From NCBI GenBank assembly GCA_964036195.1, contig OZ038452.1, positions 22,641,785 through 22,705,784 on the forward strand: a DNA stretch of 64,000 nt, read 5' to 3'. The position numbers and the translations under genes are program-made. This DNA is from Sphaerolaimus hirsutus. Taxonomy: Eukaryota; Nematoda; Chromadorea; Monhysterida; Sphaerolaimidae. Below, in pieces: positions 35,901 through 47,900 of the stretch; the first letter of the stretch is position 1; every line of letters starts with the position of its first letter. The notes beneath the pieces are model-generated. The model made no database searches, was not told the origin of the DNA, and saw nothing but the letters and a program-made list of their open reading frames with translations.

Positions 35901-38900
35901 GCCATCTGTCAGAAATGACCGGAAAATATTCCCTTAATTATCAGGGAAGCTTGATAGCCTTCGAAAAATACCTTTGTACGGTAAAACCTCGAAACAGTCA
36001 TCTGGGGATTTTTTTTCGTCAGAATGTCTTGACTGGGGGATTGTTCAAGTGACTAAGACACACAGATTTAATATTTTTTAAACATCTACCAATTACACCA
36101 TTGGCTCTGCGCACACTAGTTTTCACATGAAATTTCGTAAATTCATAAATTAGCTTTGAACGTGTTTGAGTTTTCCACAATGAGTCATTTTTAATCTCTG
36201 TCAACTGAACTTGATGGCCACCTCACTGTAGAAAACTCAAATGCATTCTAAGCTGATTTGTGAGTTTTCGAAATTTAGTGTGAAAACTAGCGTGCGCAGG
36301 CGCATTGGACGGTTTGGATTGGACCCCCCAAAACGTAAGTCCTCTCCCCTCCCACACCTTTTGGATTCAGAAATATATTTATATAACTGTGTGTTTTTAT
36401 ATAAAACGAACCTATTTGGACAACTTTACATTCAGTCAGGCTGTATTATTTACAAAAGCGGCAGGCACGTTTGATCTCTGCCCATAAAAAAGCTGTAAAC
36501 AGTTATAATATCTAGAGTTGTAGAAAATGTGTGCATGACCTTTTATTTGGGCAGTTGCTACTAAAAGTGACAGCCGCTGACCTATACAATGTAAAATATA
36601 CGATACACCGCAATAAATATCTACCATATTTGCTTGAATACCCCCCCCCCCCAACAGAATAACACCCCCCACCAAATTTATAGGACATTTGGTGCCAAAA
36701 TGGCAAATGGCAAATGGACACCAGAAAGTTCTGGTGCCAAAATTGCGAAATTGCCATTTAATTGATTATATTTTCTCATTTCCATTTTTCAAAATTTCTC
36801 TAGAAAATACCTTGATTGACACATAAAAAATGCGTCAAATAAAAGCCAAAAGACATTTACAAATTCGCAATATCTAACAATGGAATATAAATCCTGAATG
36901 AAACAATTATCGCCCAATCACCTATGAATGACCTCGAATGAAAAACGACTTGTCACGCACAAAAAAATCCACCTGGCATAATTGCTCAATTTTCGCGGTA
37001 CCCTTTGTATGAACAATTATGTCACCTTGACATTCGGAGACATTTTATCCATTGTGTCAAATTTGAAAAGACACAATAAGGGTAATTATTTTCTTTTTAA
37101 TGTTGTTGTAGGATGTTGGTTGAATGAAGGATAAAAATGTTGGGAAAATCATATTTTAAACTACCTAGTCGTAAAATCGAAAAACTAGTCCAAAAATAAA
37201 TTTGATCAAATAAACTTTGAATATACCTAATGTATTTTTCTAGTCTAGTACTCATGAGTAAAAGTAAAAAAATTACTGTACGTTTTCTGTACTCAAGGCA
37301 AGGGTGAGTAAAAATAAATAATTTTACGTTTACTTTGAAAAAAGTTCAGTACTTTTAACAACTCTGGTGTTTAGTAAAGTGTCACTTAAAATAAAACAGA
37401 AAATATCCCCTCAAAAAAACTCGGTCCACGAGCCACGCGGTCCACAGCTTTTTACCAAAACCTCGCTAACCGATTTTTCAATATCCTCAAACTGTCCTCA
37501 TGCATACACTGATCATTATAAAGTCTGCTTGCATCAACTCCCTCAGAGCAGACTTGCAATGATATCCGGCCGAAATTCGCCTGACTGACTTTTATGACCC
37601 TGATTGGCAAGGTGCCAACATTGGTGGTGTGACCATCGCTTGTTTCGTTTGTGGCTGTTGACTGATCATTTTTCTGCGGGGGGGGGGGGGTTATTTGGAT
37701 GTGAAGTGGATGAATTCGTAAAAAAATTAAAAAATTTTTGGGTTTTGAGAGTAATTTGTGAAACACAGTTCCATCGTATTTACTTGAACGTTGGTGCAGG
37801 TTCCAAAACCAAAAGGTTTTTCCTTTTCATTCATTGATAAGAAAACTCCGGAGTAATTCATATCGTAGACTAATTCATAATTCATATCAATTCATATCAA
37901 ACACAAAACTACCTTCGAAATTCACAAAAAAAACGTCAACCAACGTTGTCCGAACATCGCAAATCGACCGTTTGTCCCTCGCAAGCGAAAACTGTTATCG
38001 ATCCGTCTGGCAGTATCAAAGGTTCGGGCGTACGTTGTTCGAGGGAAATGCCTGGAATATTGGTCGATTTTTGTTTTGTTTTTTTGAAGATTTTCGAATT
38101 TGTTACTCATGTCACACTATTCAATGGGCGTGCGCTGATACGCACACGTGCCCGATACGCACATATGCCCGTTTTTTTCACTTGACACTTTTTCAAGTGA
38201 TTTTCAGATATGAGTAAAGTGAAAAAAGTTGCGCAATGACATTAGTGAACTTTTTTCACTTCACTCATATCTGAAAATCACTTGAAAATGTGTCAAATGA
38301 AAAACAGTGAAAAATGGCTATTTTTCACTGTTTTTTTTCACTTGACACATTTTAAAGTGATTTTCAGATATGAGTGAAGTGAAAAAAGTTCACTAATGTC
38401 ATTGCGCAACTTTTTTTCACTTTACTCATATCTGAAAATCACTTGAAAAAGTGTCAAGTGAAAAAAACGGGCATATGTGCGTATCGGGCACGTGTGCGTA
38501 TCAGGCCTGCCCCTATTCAATTGCCAATTTCACACAACCAGTTTTTTTGTGGCAACTCATTTCATTGATTCTGAAATTTTGCGGTGCCGTGTTATGCAGT
38601 TCTATTGTAGTCCTCGAAATTTCCGCGCCGAAAAATTATTCCCCTAGAGCATTTTGAAGAAAACACATTTTCTGAAGCAATAAACTGTGGTTTCACTGAA
38701 AAAATATGTACCGTATATCCTAGAATAAGACCCCAGGGGAGTTATTTTTTCATCACAGTTTTTGAGGGGGACTTATTCAAGGGGGAGGAGTTATTCAAGG
38801 GAGGGAGTTTTTTTTTCCTCAGAAACTTGGACTGAATTCATCGTATGAATGCATTCTGTCAACTCATGTAATCCATGTATTTAACAGTTCAACAAAAATG

Positions 38901-41900
38901 TAAATGCTGTCGCAGCCTTACGTTAGCATTCTTTTGTATTTTCATCGATCATTTTTGTAAATTTTATAGCATATTTTTTACACAGAGGGGGAGTTATTCA
39001 AGGGGGGAGTTATTTTTTCGATAGTGTTTTTGAGGGGGGAGTTATTCAAGGGGGAGGAGTTATTCGAGGGGGTCTTATTCGAGGATATACGGTATTTATT
39101 TACGTGTCTGGCAAATTTAGGTTTATCTAATGGACTCAAATATCCCGGATAGAATGTGTCCAAACTTTATTACCATTAAGAATTGCAACCTAACGCGTAA
39201 CTTAAAATGTTATCTTATTAAGTAGTTTCCAAAATCTAACTATTGCATGTGAATTGCAAACGATCTTACATACTTTTGATTGCATTGTATCCAATCACGA
39301 TTAAAATTAATCAGATTTGAATTCTGGGCACACCACAATATCACATCACCCCAAATTTCTCAAGGGGAACGGTTGTAAAGGCCTCAGTAGAGCGCACTTT
39401 GGATTGAAATGGGTGAGTTATTCAAGCGGGGGTCAAACCAGAATTAGAAAGCAGACAATTTTTTTCTTAATTTATGTTTTTGATTCGAATTCGTCTCGCA
39501 AGAAATATCTTCTTGGGTATTTCCGCTCGCAAAATTCTTTTCAATCAATTTGACACCGAACAGCCGAAATTTCCCCAAAATTCCGACTATGCACAGGCCT
39601 TAAATACGCAACCGAATTCACTTGACAACATTACGTTGACTCTATGGTAATTATTTGTGAATCTTTTGGCTTCAATTCAATGATTGGGGTCTAATGGATT
39701 TTCGGCGTTTGCTTTGCATTTGCATTTGCACATCCAATCTGAATTGCGCAACGTTTACTACGCGAATAGTGATCGCATTTTGACCCGACCCGGCAGCAGC
39801 AATTCCGAACATTTTTTGGGTTTCGGTTCTGATGATATATATTTAGTACACTTAGGTCGACTCGTCGGACACTTTACTGTGAAAACCAAAATAAATAAAA
39901 AACAATAAAAATGCATTTTTTCCAGATCCCATCCCATCGCATTTTTCCAGATCCATGCATTGCAGTCCCTGTAACGTGTAAAGTCAAGTGTCACAATTTT
40001 CTGTTAATAATAATAATAATAGTAAATGAGATCTGGAGCCATACCTCTTTCGAGGTTACGCTCCTCTCGCCCTACTACCTTTACCGCTCTATATCAAATT
40101 GTGACATGCATTTTCTGATCATGATATCACACTGCATTCTATGTGCATGACACGTCTCACCATCAAGAAAACTTTTATGCCACTTACATGGTACAGTGCA
40201 TTGACTTTGTTCCATCTTTTCCCGCTCATCCTTGTTATACATACACCCATATCAATACCATGCCCCCTGCTGATATTGATATGGGTGTATGTATAACATA
40301 CCCCCTGCTAAATATCAATCAAAATGAAAAAGGATAAGATTTTATTAGTGAACTTTTGACATTTCCATGACTTTTGACGAATTTATTTGACATTTTACAG
40401 GGTGTGGGACTGCTTCCTACTGATATTAGACAGCTAAAGTGCACTCTGATATTAAATATATTATAATATCTATCCACAATTGACAAAAAAACCCAGAAAG
40501 AAATGTAATTCCAAATATGAGAAAGCTGTGTACCGTACCATCCAGGGGGCAGTTCCAAGCCCTGTAAAGTGTAAAGTAAAGTGTCAAATGTAAAGTCAAA
40601 TGCAAAGTAAACTGTCAATCAAAACAAAAAAGAAAAGATTTTATTACTGAAATTTGCATGACAATTGACAGTTTACTTTGCATTTGACTTTACAATTGAC
40701 ACTTTACTTTGCATTTGACTTTACACTTGACACTTTACTTTACACTTTACAGGGCTTGGGACTGCCACCAGTCCCTTTCTACCACTATCTCGATTCAATA
40801 GGCACTTTTGTCGAGTCGAGTCGACTTTCCAACACTAGTGTGTGCAATGCAATGCGGTGCTAATTACGTTGTGTTAATGACATGCGTTTGTGTTGTTGCC
40901 TCCTTGATTTTTGTTTGTGTGCGTCAGATTTTGGAAATTATGTGTCATTTTTAATGGGGGGGGGGGGGGTTGCATAGGTCAAAAATTGTGGTCGATGTGG
41001 ATTTCCCAGGAGTTTGCTGCGTTTTAAATATTGCACTCTTTCATATTTATGTGAGAAATGGATCAATGTGAAAAGAAGAGAAATGGTCCCTTTCAATAAA
41101 AAATTGTACACGCGCAACGTAATGACAGCTTTCTGGCGTGAAAATTGCGGTAAAAATAATTACAGGTCTAGTTTGCAATGAATCACGGCGCTAGGTGCAA
41201 ATTTCAGAGCCCCATTTGGTGTCAGCTTGATAGCATGTTTGCATAATAAATTTCGCATTTTGATGCGCACATTTCGGGCAACGGCTTCAGCGGGTAGTTT
41301 TTGGGTTATAAAAAAGAAAAAATGGCAAAATATGAAATAAATAATATTGGGCACAGAGCACAGGTGTGGAGCGAAAAAATAATGGCGATAATTCACGCAT
41401 CCATTCCGCTACCCGATTTTTTCCAATGGCCAATTTTCATGAAATTCAATGTGGATGGATATTGCGTTTGGAGTGGGGCATAAATTCATTCACGCAACAT
41501 TGACCTTGGCTAGCACCTCAATCATATAAAACCATATAGGTATTCTGTTTATATCACACGTTTTCCCCATTTTTATGTGTGCATATGAATGAACCCCTAG
41601 CGGCAAAAAAATGGCTCTACAAATTTTGAGCCGTTTTTCTTCTGACGCTCTCGGGGAACAAAGAGAACGGAATATTGGTGGTTCGCACATCTCATCTGAA
41701 TAGCAAAAACAACAGTACTTCTACATTTATCTCATTGTGCCTACACACACTAGTTATCAAATGAAATTTTGAAAACTCATAAATCATCTTTGAATCCATT
41801 TGAGTTCACCTAAATGAGTTAATTTTTGATCCCCAGCAACTGTAATCGACATGACAACCACCTCATTGTGGCAAACTGAAATGCATTCATTCATAGCTGA

Positions 41901-44900
41901 TTTATGAGCACCCAATTTGAGTTTACTGCTGTTAGTAAACCAATGTGTGCAGCAACATTATGGCTGGACCTTGGGTGGGACCACCCATCTGCAAAAATAC
42001 TTGGGCTTAAAATACTTGAACTTGAGCCTGGGCAACAAAAATTTAACAAGCACAAGCCTATGGACACCAGGGTGCTCTTTCAGTTTGGTAAACTTGGACC
42101 AGGATTTACCTTACCACTGGGGCCATTAACTTCTCACGCGACTAGTGATGGAAAAAGCGCCATGGCGCTTTTCTGGACCACCGGCCAAGCGCCAATGGCG
42201 CCAGAACGTTTTAGCGCCAGAGGCGCCGCTAATGCCCAAGGCACCATGGGTGAATAAAGTCAAGCGCCAATGGCGCCACAGCATAATGGCGCCTAGCGCC
42301 GAAAGCGACATGGCGCCAAAGTGCCATGATTACATGTGCCTTTATTCAATATTCGTTATATGTATAGCGAACAGTTCGATCAATTTACCTATGTATGATC
42401 GGAACGCGCCCCCGGCACCGCCCCGCCAGAAAAACTCGAAATCATGAAAAATTTATGCAAAAATGTCGCCACACAACCCTTTCAAACATACAATTTCATG
42501 CATTACTATTTTTTTTAAATTCACTAAATATTATACTAAAATAAATACTTTCAGTTATTCCAGTTCAACCCCGATTGTTCCATCGAACTTCCATCAATTC
42601 ATGCGAACATGGAACACAATATTTCACTTTTGCGCATGTCCAATCGAAGGTCATCAATATCGAAAAATAGATATTTGATTGGCACGATTTTTGGATAGAA
42701 TTCGATGAACACGTTTTTGAGTGACAAAGTGACATTTGCCACATTCGCGCGCCTCAAACATCTGGAATATCTTGGCTCATCAAAAATTGATTAGTCGCGA
42801 CATTTTTCTGTCGATTTTGAATTGATGGAATTGAAAATGAAACGTCTTGTATTGGCGAACACCCAGACATCAATTTTGCATAGGAAATGGCGTAATACAT
42901 ATCGTATATGCGCCAATAAGTTGCCCAAGTTCCCGAAAACATACCCGCTTGAATAACACCCCCCCTTAAAAATGCACCCTTGATTCGGGTATACTAGGCG
43001 GACACCACACTTAGTATGGAAACCTACCATATGCCACCTGAATAATGAACCAAAAATTATACAGTTTTTACATCATAATATTTCGTTTTTACCATGGAGT
43101 AATTCATTACGAAATTTACACAAGATTTTGTCATTTATTTATGGTAGTATTCTGCACATACTTTGCGGTCCGCCAAGTAAAATATACCCCGGAATAACAT
43201 CCCCTGTTGAATAACGCCACTGTTACAAAACTCCACCGAGGGATATATTCGAGGTATTACGGTAACCCGTTCTCAACGTGCATTCACTTGCGGTAAACAG
43301 AACAAAACTGTATCAGGCAATAAATTACTTTCACCTCATCGATCAAACAATCAAAATCGAACAAAAATTTCATGCATCAATAATTTCGTGCACAAACGAA
43401 ATTGGAAATCAATGGACCATTTTCCGATAATTTTGCACACGGGACAAATAAGGGAAACCGGAAAAAACAACCTTCGATTCAAAATCCTACAAAAATACCT
43501 ATAGGTAGGTAGGTATCGTGATTCCATTCGCTTTGATGTGGCTGGTTTCCCACATTTCAAGTGACAAACATTGCACTTTAAAGTCAATATTAAAAACAGC
43601 TTTGCAAAAACATACGTCCAAAAACGTCGCTTTTAAATGAAACACCTCCCGACGATTTTCACACGGCCCCCAAAGAGAAAGAAACCCGAAAAGTCGAACC
43701 CTGCACATTTTCTGAACACATTAGCCACTTGAACGTAGAAAGTTTGCACAGCAAATATTTTGCATTGGCTACCGAAAATTGGCCTTTTCCAGTGTTTACG
43801 CTTGAAATTCAATGAATCTTTGATCGATTGAAGATGCTTCTTTGTTTTTCATGCCACTTAAAATGGGCCACTTTTACTAAGTGGTTTGGATCAATATTGA
43901 CACATTTTGTGTAAATAAATATAAATAGGTGCCTAGAGAAAATGACAGGGCAGGGTTCATTGCTCACATGAGTGGGAGTCATTTTCTGAATATTGCTTGC
44001 AAAATATATATTTTACCTAATATTTACATATGAAATGAGTAAAAATCTGGCCGATTTGCGGGAAAAGAATGGAATTGTTTTTGTATTTGGTTTCACGTAA
44101 AAACGTAAACTGATCCTCTGAAAGAGTTCACAATAAATAAATAGATAATTAACCTAATTTTCTGGTGCTCACAAGTCCATATAAGTCCCTCAAATACGTC
44201 AAATTCCCATACAAAATAGCCCACAATTACTGCAATATTCCAATCCCCATTGAATTCATAAGTTATTATAACATTCTGCAGTGCACTGCCCACACATCCA
44301 ATTTTATTAATGAGTGTTATACATGGAACACAGGTGAAACCATGGACGTTTCATGCATTTTTCATGTGAATTTCATGTCGTGAGACCTATAATTTTCCTT
44401 GAGAAACGGAATGGAGGGCTTATCTGACTAAATAGCTAATGTTCAAGACAATTAGTAAATTAAGCGAGTCACTATAAAATGCGCAATTAGTGAATGCACG
44501 CACAAAATGCGTGAATAAATCATTGCATTTTCGATCAATGTGTCAATAATCGTAGATTAAAGTCACTCGGCTTTTCCTGAATAAAATAAAATGTAATTTG
44601 TATTTATTTTATGCAGACAGATATAGCAGTCTGATTAGTGTGACAAATACACATTTTTTATCGAAAGATCGCAAGGAAAAAACAAATGCATTTATGTTAA
44701 TGTGTTAATGTTTTAAATAATACATGCATTTGTAAATTTGATTTGTTTCATTGTTTGATCTTTGTGTGTTTTCATTCAGAATTTCACCGAAAAATGCGTA
44801 TTGCTATTAAAAATGCAGATAAGCACATGACTTATGCATTTATTTAATTCTTTTGTAATTAGTCCAACTTTTGCATCTTGTGTTTCCGTGACTAACATGT

Positions 44901-47900
44901 ATTTAGCACTGTCTCAACCTGAAACTACACATAAATTTTAATGCAATTTTTTATAAATGTATGACTTTCAATGTTTGTATAAATCTTTCAATTTTTCACA
45001 CTGTATTCCTCTCAACCCCGAACCAAACAGACCACAAACAAAGCAGCCCATAAATTCACATTTTCAAATCTCCATTAGGTCAACATAAATCATGAAAAAA
45101 TACATTAAAAAGCACACGGATGTATCCAGAATTTACTCAAGCATAATGCCTGGTGCCCACACATTTTGCGTACCTATATGAGTGCCAGTACAGAAATACG
45201 TACATAGAAACAAATCATGCTAACAGTATATATTGACTGGACTGGCCGCTTTACAAAGACCGTTACCGTATTTTGGTGAATTAAGTACCGAGAAAAATGA
45301 GCCAAAAATTCACCCATAGCGTGTCGAATGACGTGTGATTAGAAGAAAAATATTTTTGCTTTTTTTTATTCAGTTGGGATATGGTAGATTTCGCTGGAAA
45401 ATTTGCGTTCAGTTGACTAAAAACATATATGCTGAGTGCTCTCATGGATTAAGCTGGCATAATGCAATGCTTGTAGAACACATTTTTGGCTGTGATCACA
45501 AAAATCAATTAACGCGATCAATTAACACATTTAGTGAAGCATACAGCCTGTGTTAATGATTCTGTGTTTTGAAGGTCTTTTGAGAAAATGTTTCTCGGAA
45601 AGTGAGAGATGAAAGATGAGTTTAAACATGTAATTAATTGAATTCGTGCCATATGTTTTAGATTGTCCTTTTTTACATTCAAACATAACAATTTTTATTT
45701 CGTGGTTTTGTAATTTTACCTGTGCGAATTTCGAGCAGAAAAAAGTTGACACGAATTTTGATGTCAACTAGTGTGTGTCGGCCCAATATCTCTCTCAAAT
45801 ATATCCCAATCACAAAACACATAAAACTTCGAACACGTGTTGTCCACCCGGCCCAAAACTGCAAACATCTAAAATCTATCACCAAATTATGTGACAAGGC
45901 ACTCATGTGGACACTGCGCAAATGCGCCATTCATCTGGCCGACCACATGATAATAAAATTTGGGCAAACGTGCGTACTTGTGTACATAACATTTACATGA
46001 AGAACCCGGAATGAAACCCGGATTGACATTTCAATTCGGGTCGGGGAGACTTGAGTTTTTTACCATTTAATTTGACTTTGACTTTTGGAACACGAAATTT
46101 TGTCTTTACTGATCGGTCCGACTACTATACGAAGAATGTTACCGTATTTTGATGAATAAGATCACGTGAAAAAGTGTGCACTTACTACCCAGAGTGAATG
46201 CAATGTGATGTGATGAGAAATTCGTGTGATTGTGACCAAAAATTGCCTCTTTTTGATTCCGATGGGATATGATCGATTTCATTGCTCATCCCATCCACAT
46301 CCAAACCAAGCCGTAACCCAAAATCAATTCCGGGTCGGGTACCCGTTACCCACCACTTATAGAACAGCTCACAAACTCGAAATTACGGGCCGGTGCAAGT
46401 ACAATTTCAGTTGGCCAATTTAGCAAACTGATTCAAAATGGTCTCCCAAATCCCAAAAGGGGAAACTGGGAATACAATGAGACCTAGTTTGGCTCAACGG
46501 ATGCGCTATATAACTGTGTTTGAAACGAACTTATTAGCTAACCGCCGTCTTGCTAACTGCGGGAGATGTGTATGCTACCGTATTTACTTGATTAAGCCCC
46601 CTGGCCCCCGGGGGTTACTTCAGTGAGATATAGTTTTCAGGGGGTTATTTGAAGGGACTTTTTCGTGTGAATTATTGCGAAATGATGTTTTCAAACTTGA
46701 ACATCATTTTACATTTTTAAATTTTTACATTTTTGCATTTTTTATTATCGTGACTTTATGGCTTCAAAAAAATCACAGTCACGTCACGAAATTCTTCAAA
46801 AATGTTAATTATATTCATGTAAATGTGAATTTTGTTAGCACTTCCGAGTAAGTGGGGCACATTATTGGCAGTAAAAATATCCTTAAAGGAACCCCCCATG
46901 CAAAGTGAAATGAATTGCATGCAAGAAATGTCATACAGTGACTGCACACCTCGCAATCAAATGTACCATATCCCATCTGAATAAAAACTTAAATTCCATT
47001 AAATTCACCTAATTTCATTACCCTCAAGCCTCGCTGTGCGTGAATGTGATGCCCATTTTTCACACCACTGTATCTGTATTTATCAACATGAACAATATAA
47101 AATTCTCTGTATTTATGGCATGGCAGTCATCGTTAAATCCCAGAATTAGTCATAAGAAAAATTCAATTTCACTAAATCTGGGCCACCCTGTACTAAGGTA
47201 CTAGAGCGCCCAGCTGAAACTGCAAACAGAACTGGGCAATCTGCATGTGCAAAATGCAAACTGCCAGTGAAATGTGCGAGTGTATTGAAATTGGAGCCGT
47301 ACTGATTAGAACCCGCGGGGTGCAATGAACCAGCAAAACTATTTATTTTATTTACTTTCGCCTAGAAGTAAATACTTATTTTATTTGCATTTTGCACGCG
47401 TTATTACCTATACTAAAGGGTTAATTTTCGATTTGAAACTGAAATTTTTGTATTGCGACGCGACAGCGCCGCAAATACGCTAGAAAAATGGCGCGGAAAA
47501 CACGGGAAAAAGGTGTCAGTCAATCACCAGTAATGTTATTGCAACACTAAGCAGCATGAAGTTTTGCATAATGCAAACACTTGGGGGTAATTTCTGCAAT
47601 ATTAAATACCGTATTTCCTCGAAATACCCCCCTCGTTACAATCCCCCCCCCCCCCCCTCGAAATACCCCCCCCCAGATTGAGTGTAAAGAGAACGTACAT
47701 GACAAATGCTGCAGTTTGTGTTCTGCGTAGTGCAGAACACACGTTAAAACAATTTCGGAATCACGTGAGAGCAGTGTTTATACCATCTATGTACTAATAT
47801 TAGTATACAGGAGTCTATACATGTCAGTTAAAATTCAATGAAAATAGACCCTTAAACCCTAAAAATGAAACCTCAAACTACATTCATAAAACGCCACTGA

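Noticed and set aside
39758..39994. Minus-strand frame with KCSELLLPGR as the missing lectin N-terminus
   Set aside because: The true lectin start (FACEGQTVDLRC) was found at 37945-38051 with matching phases.
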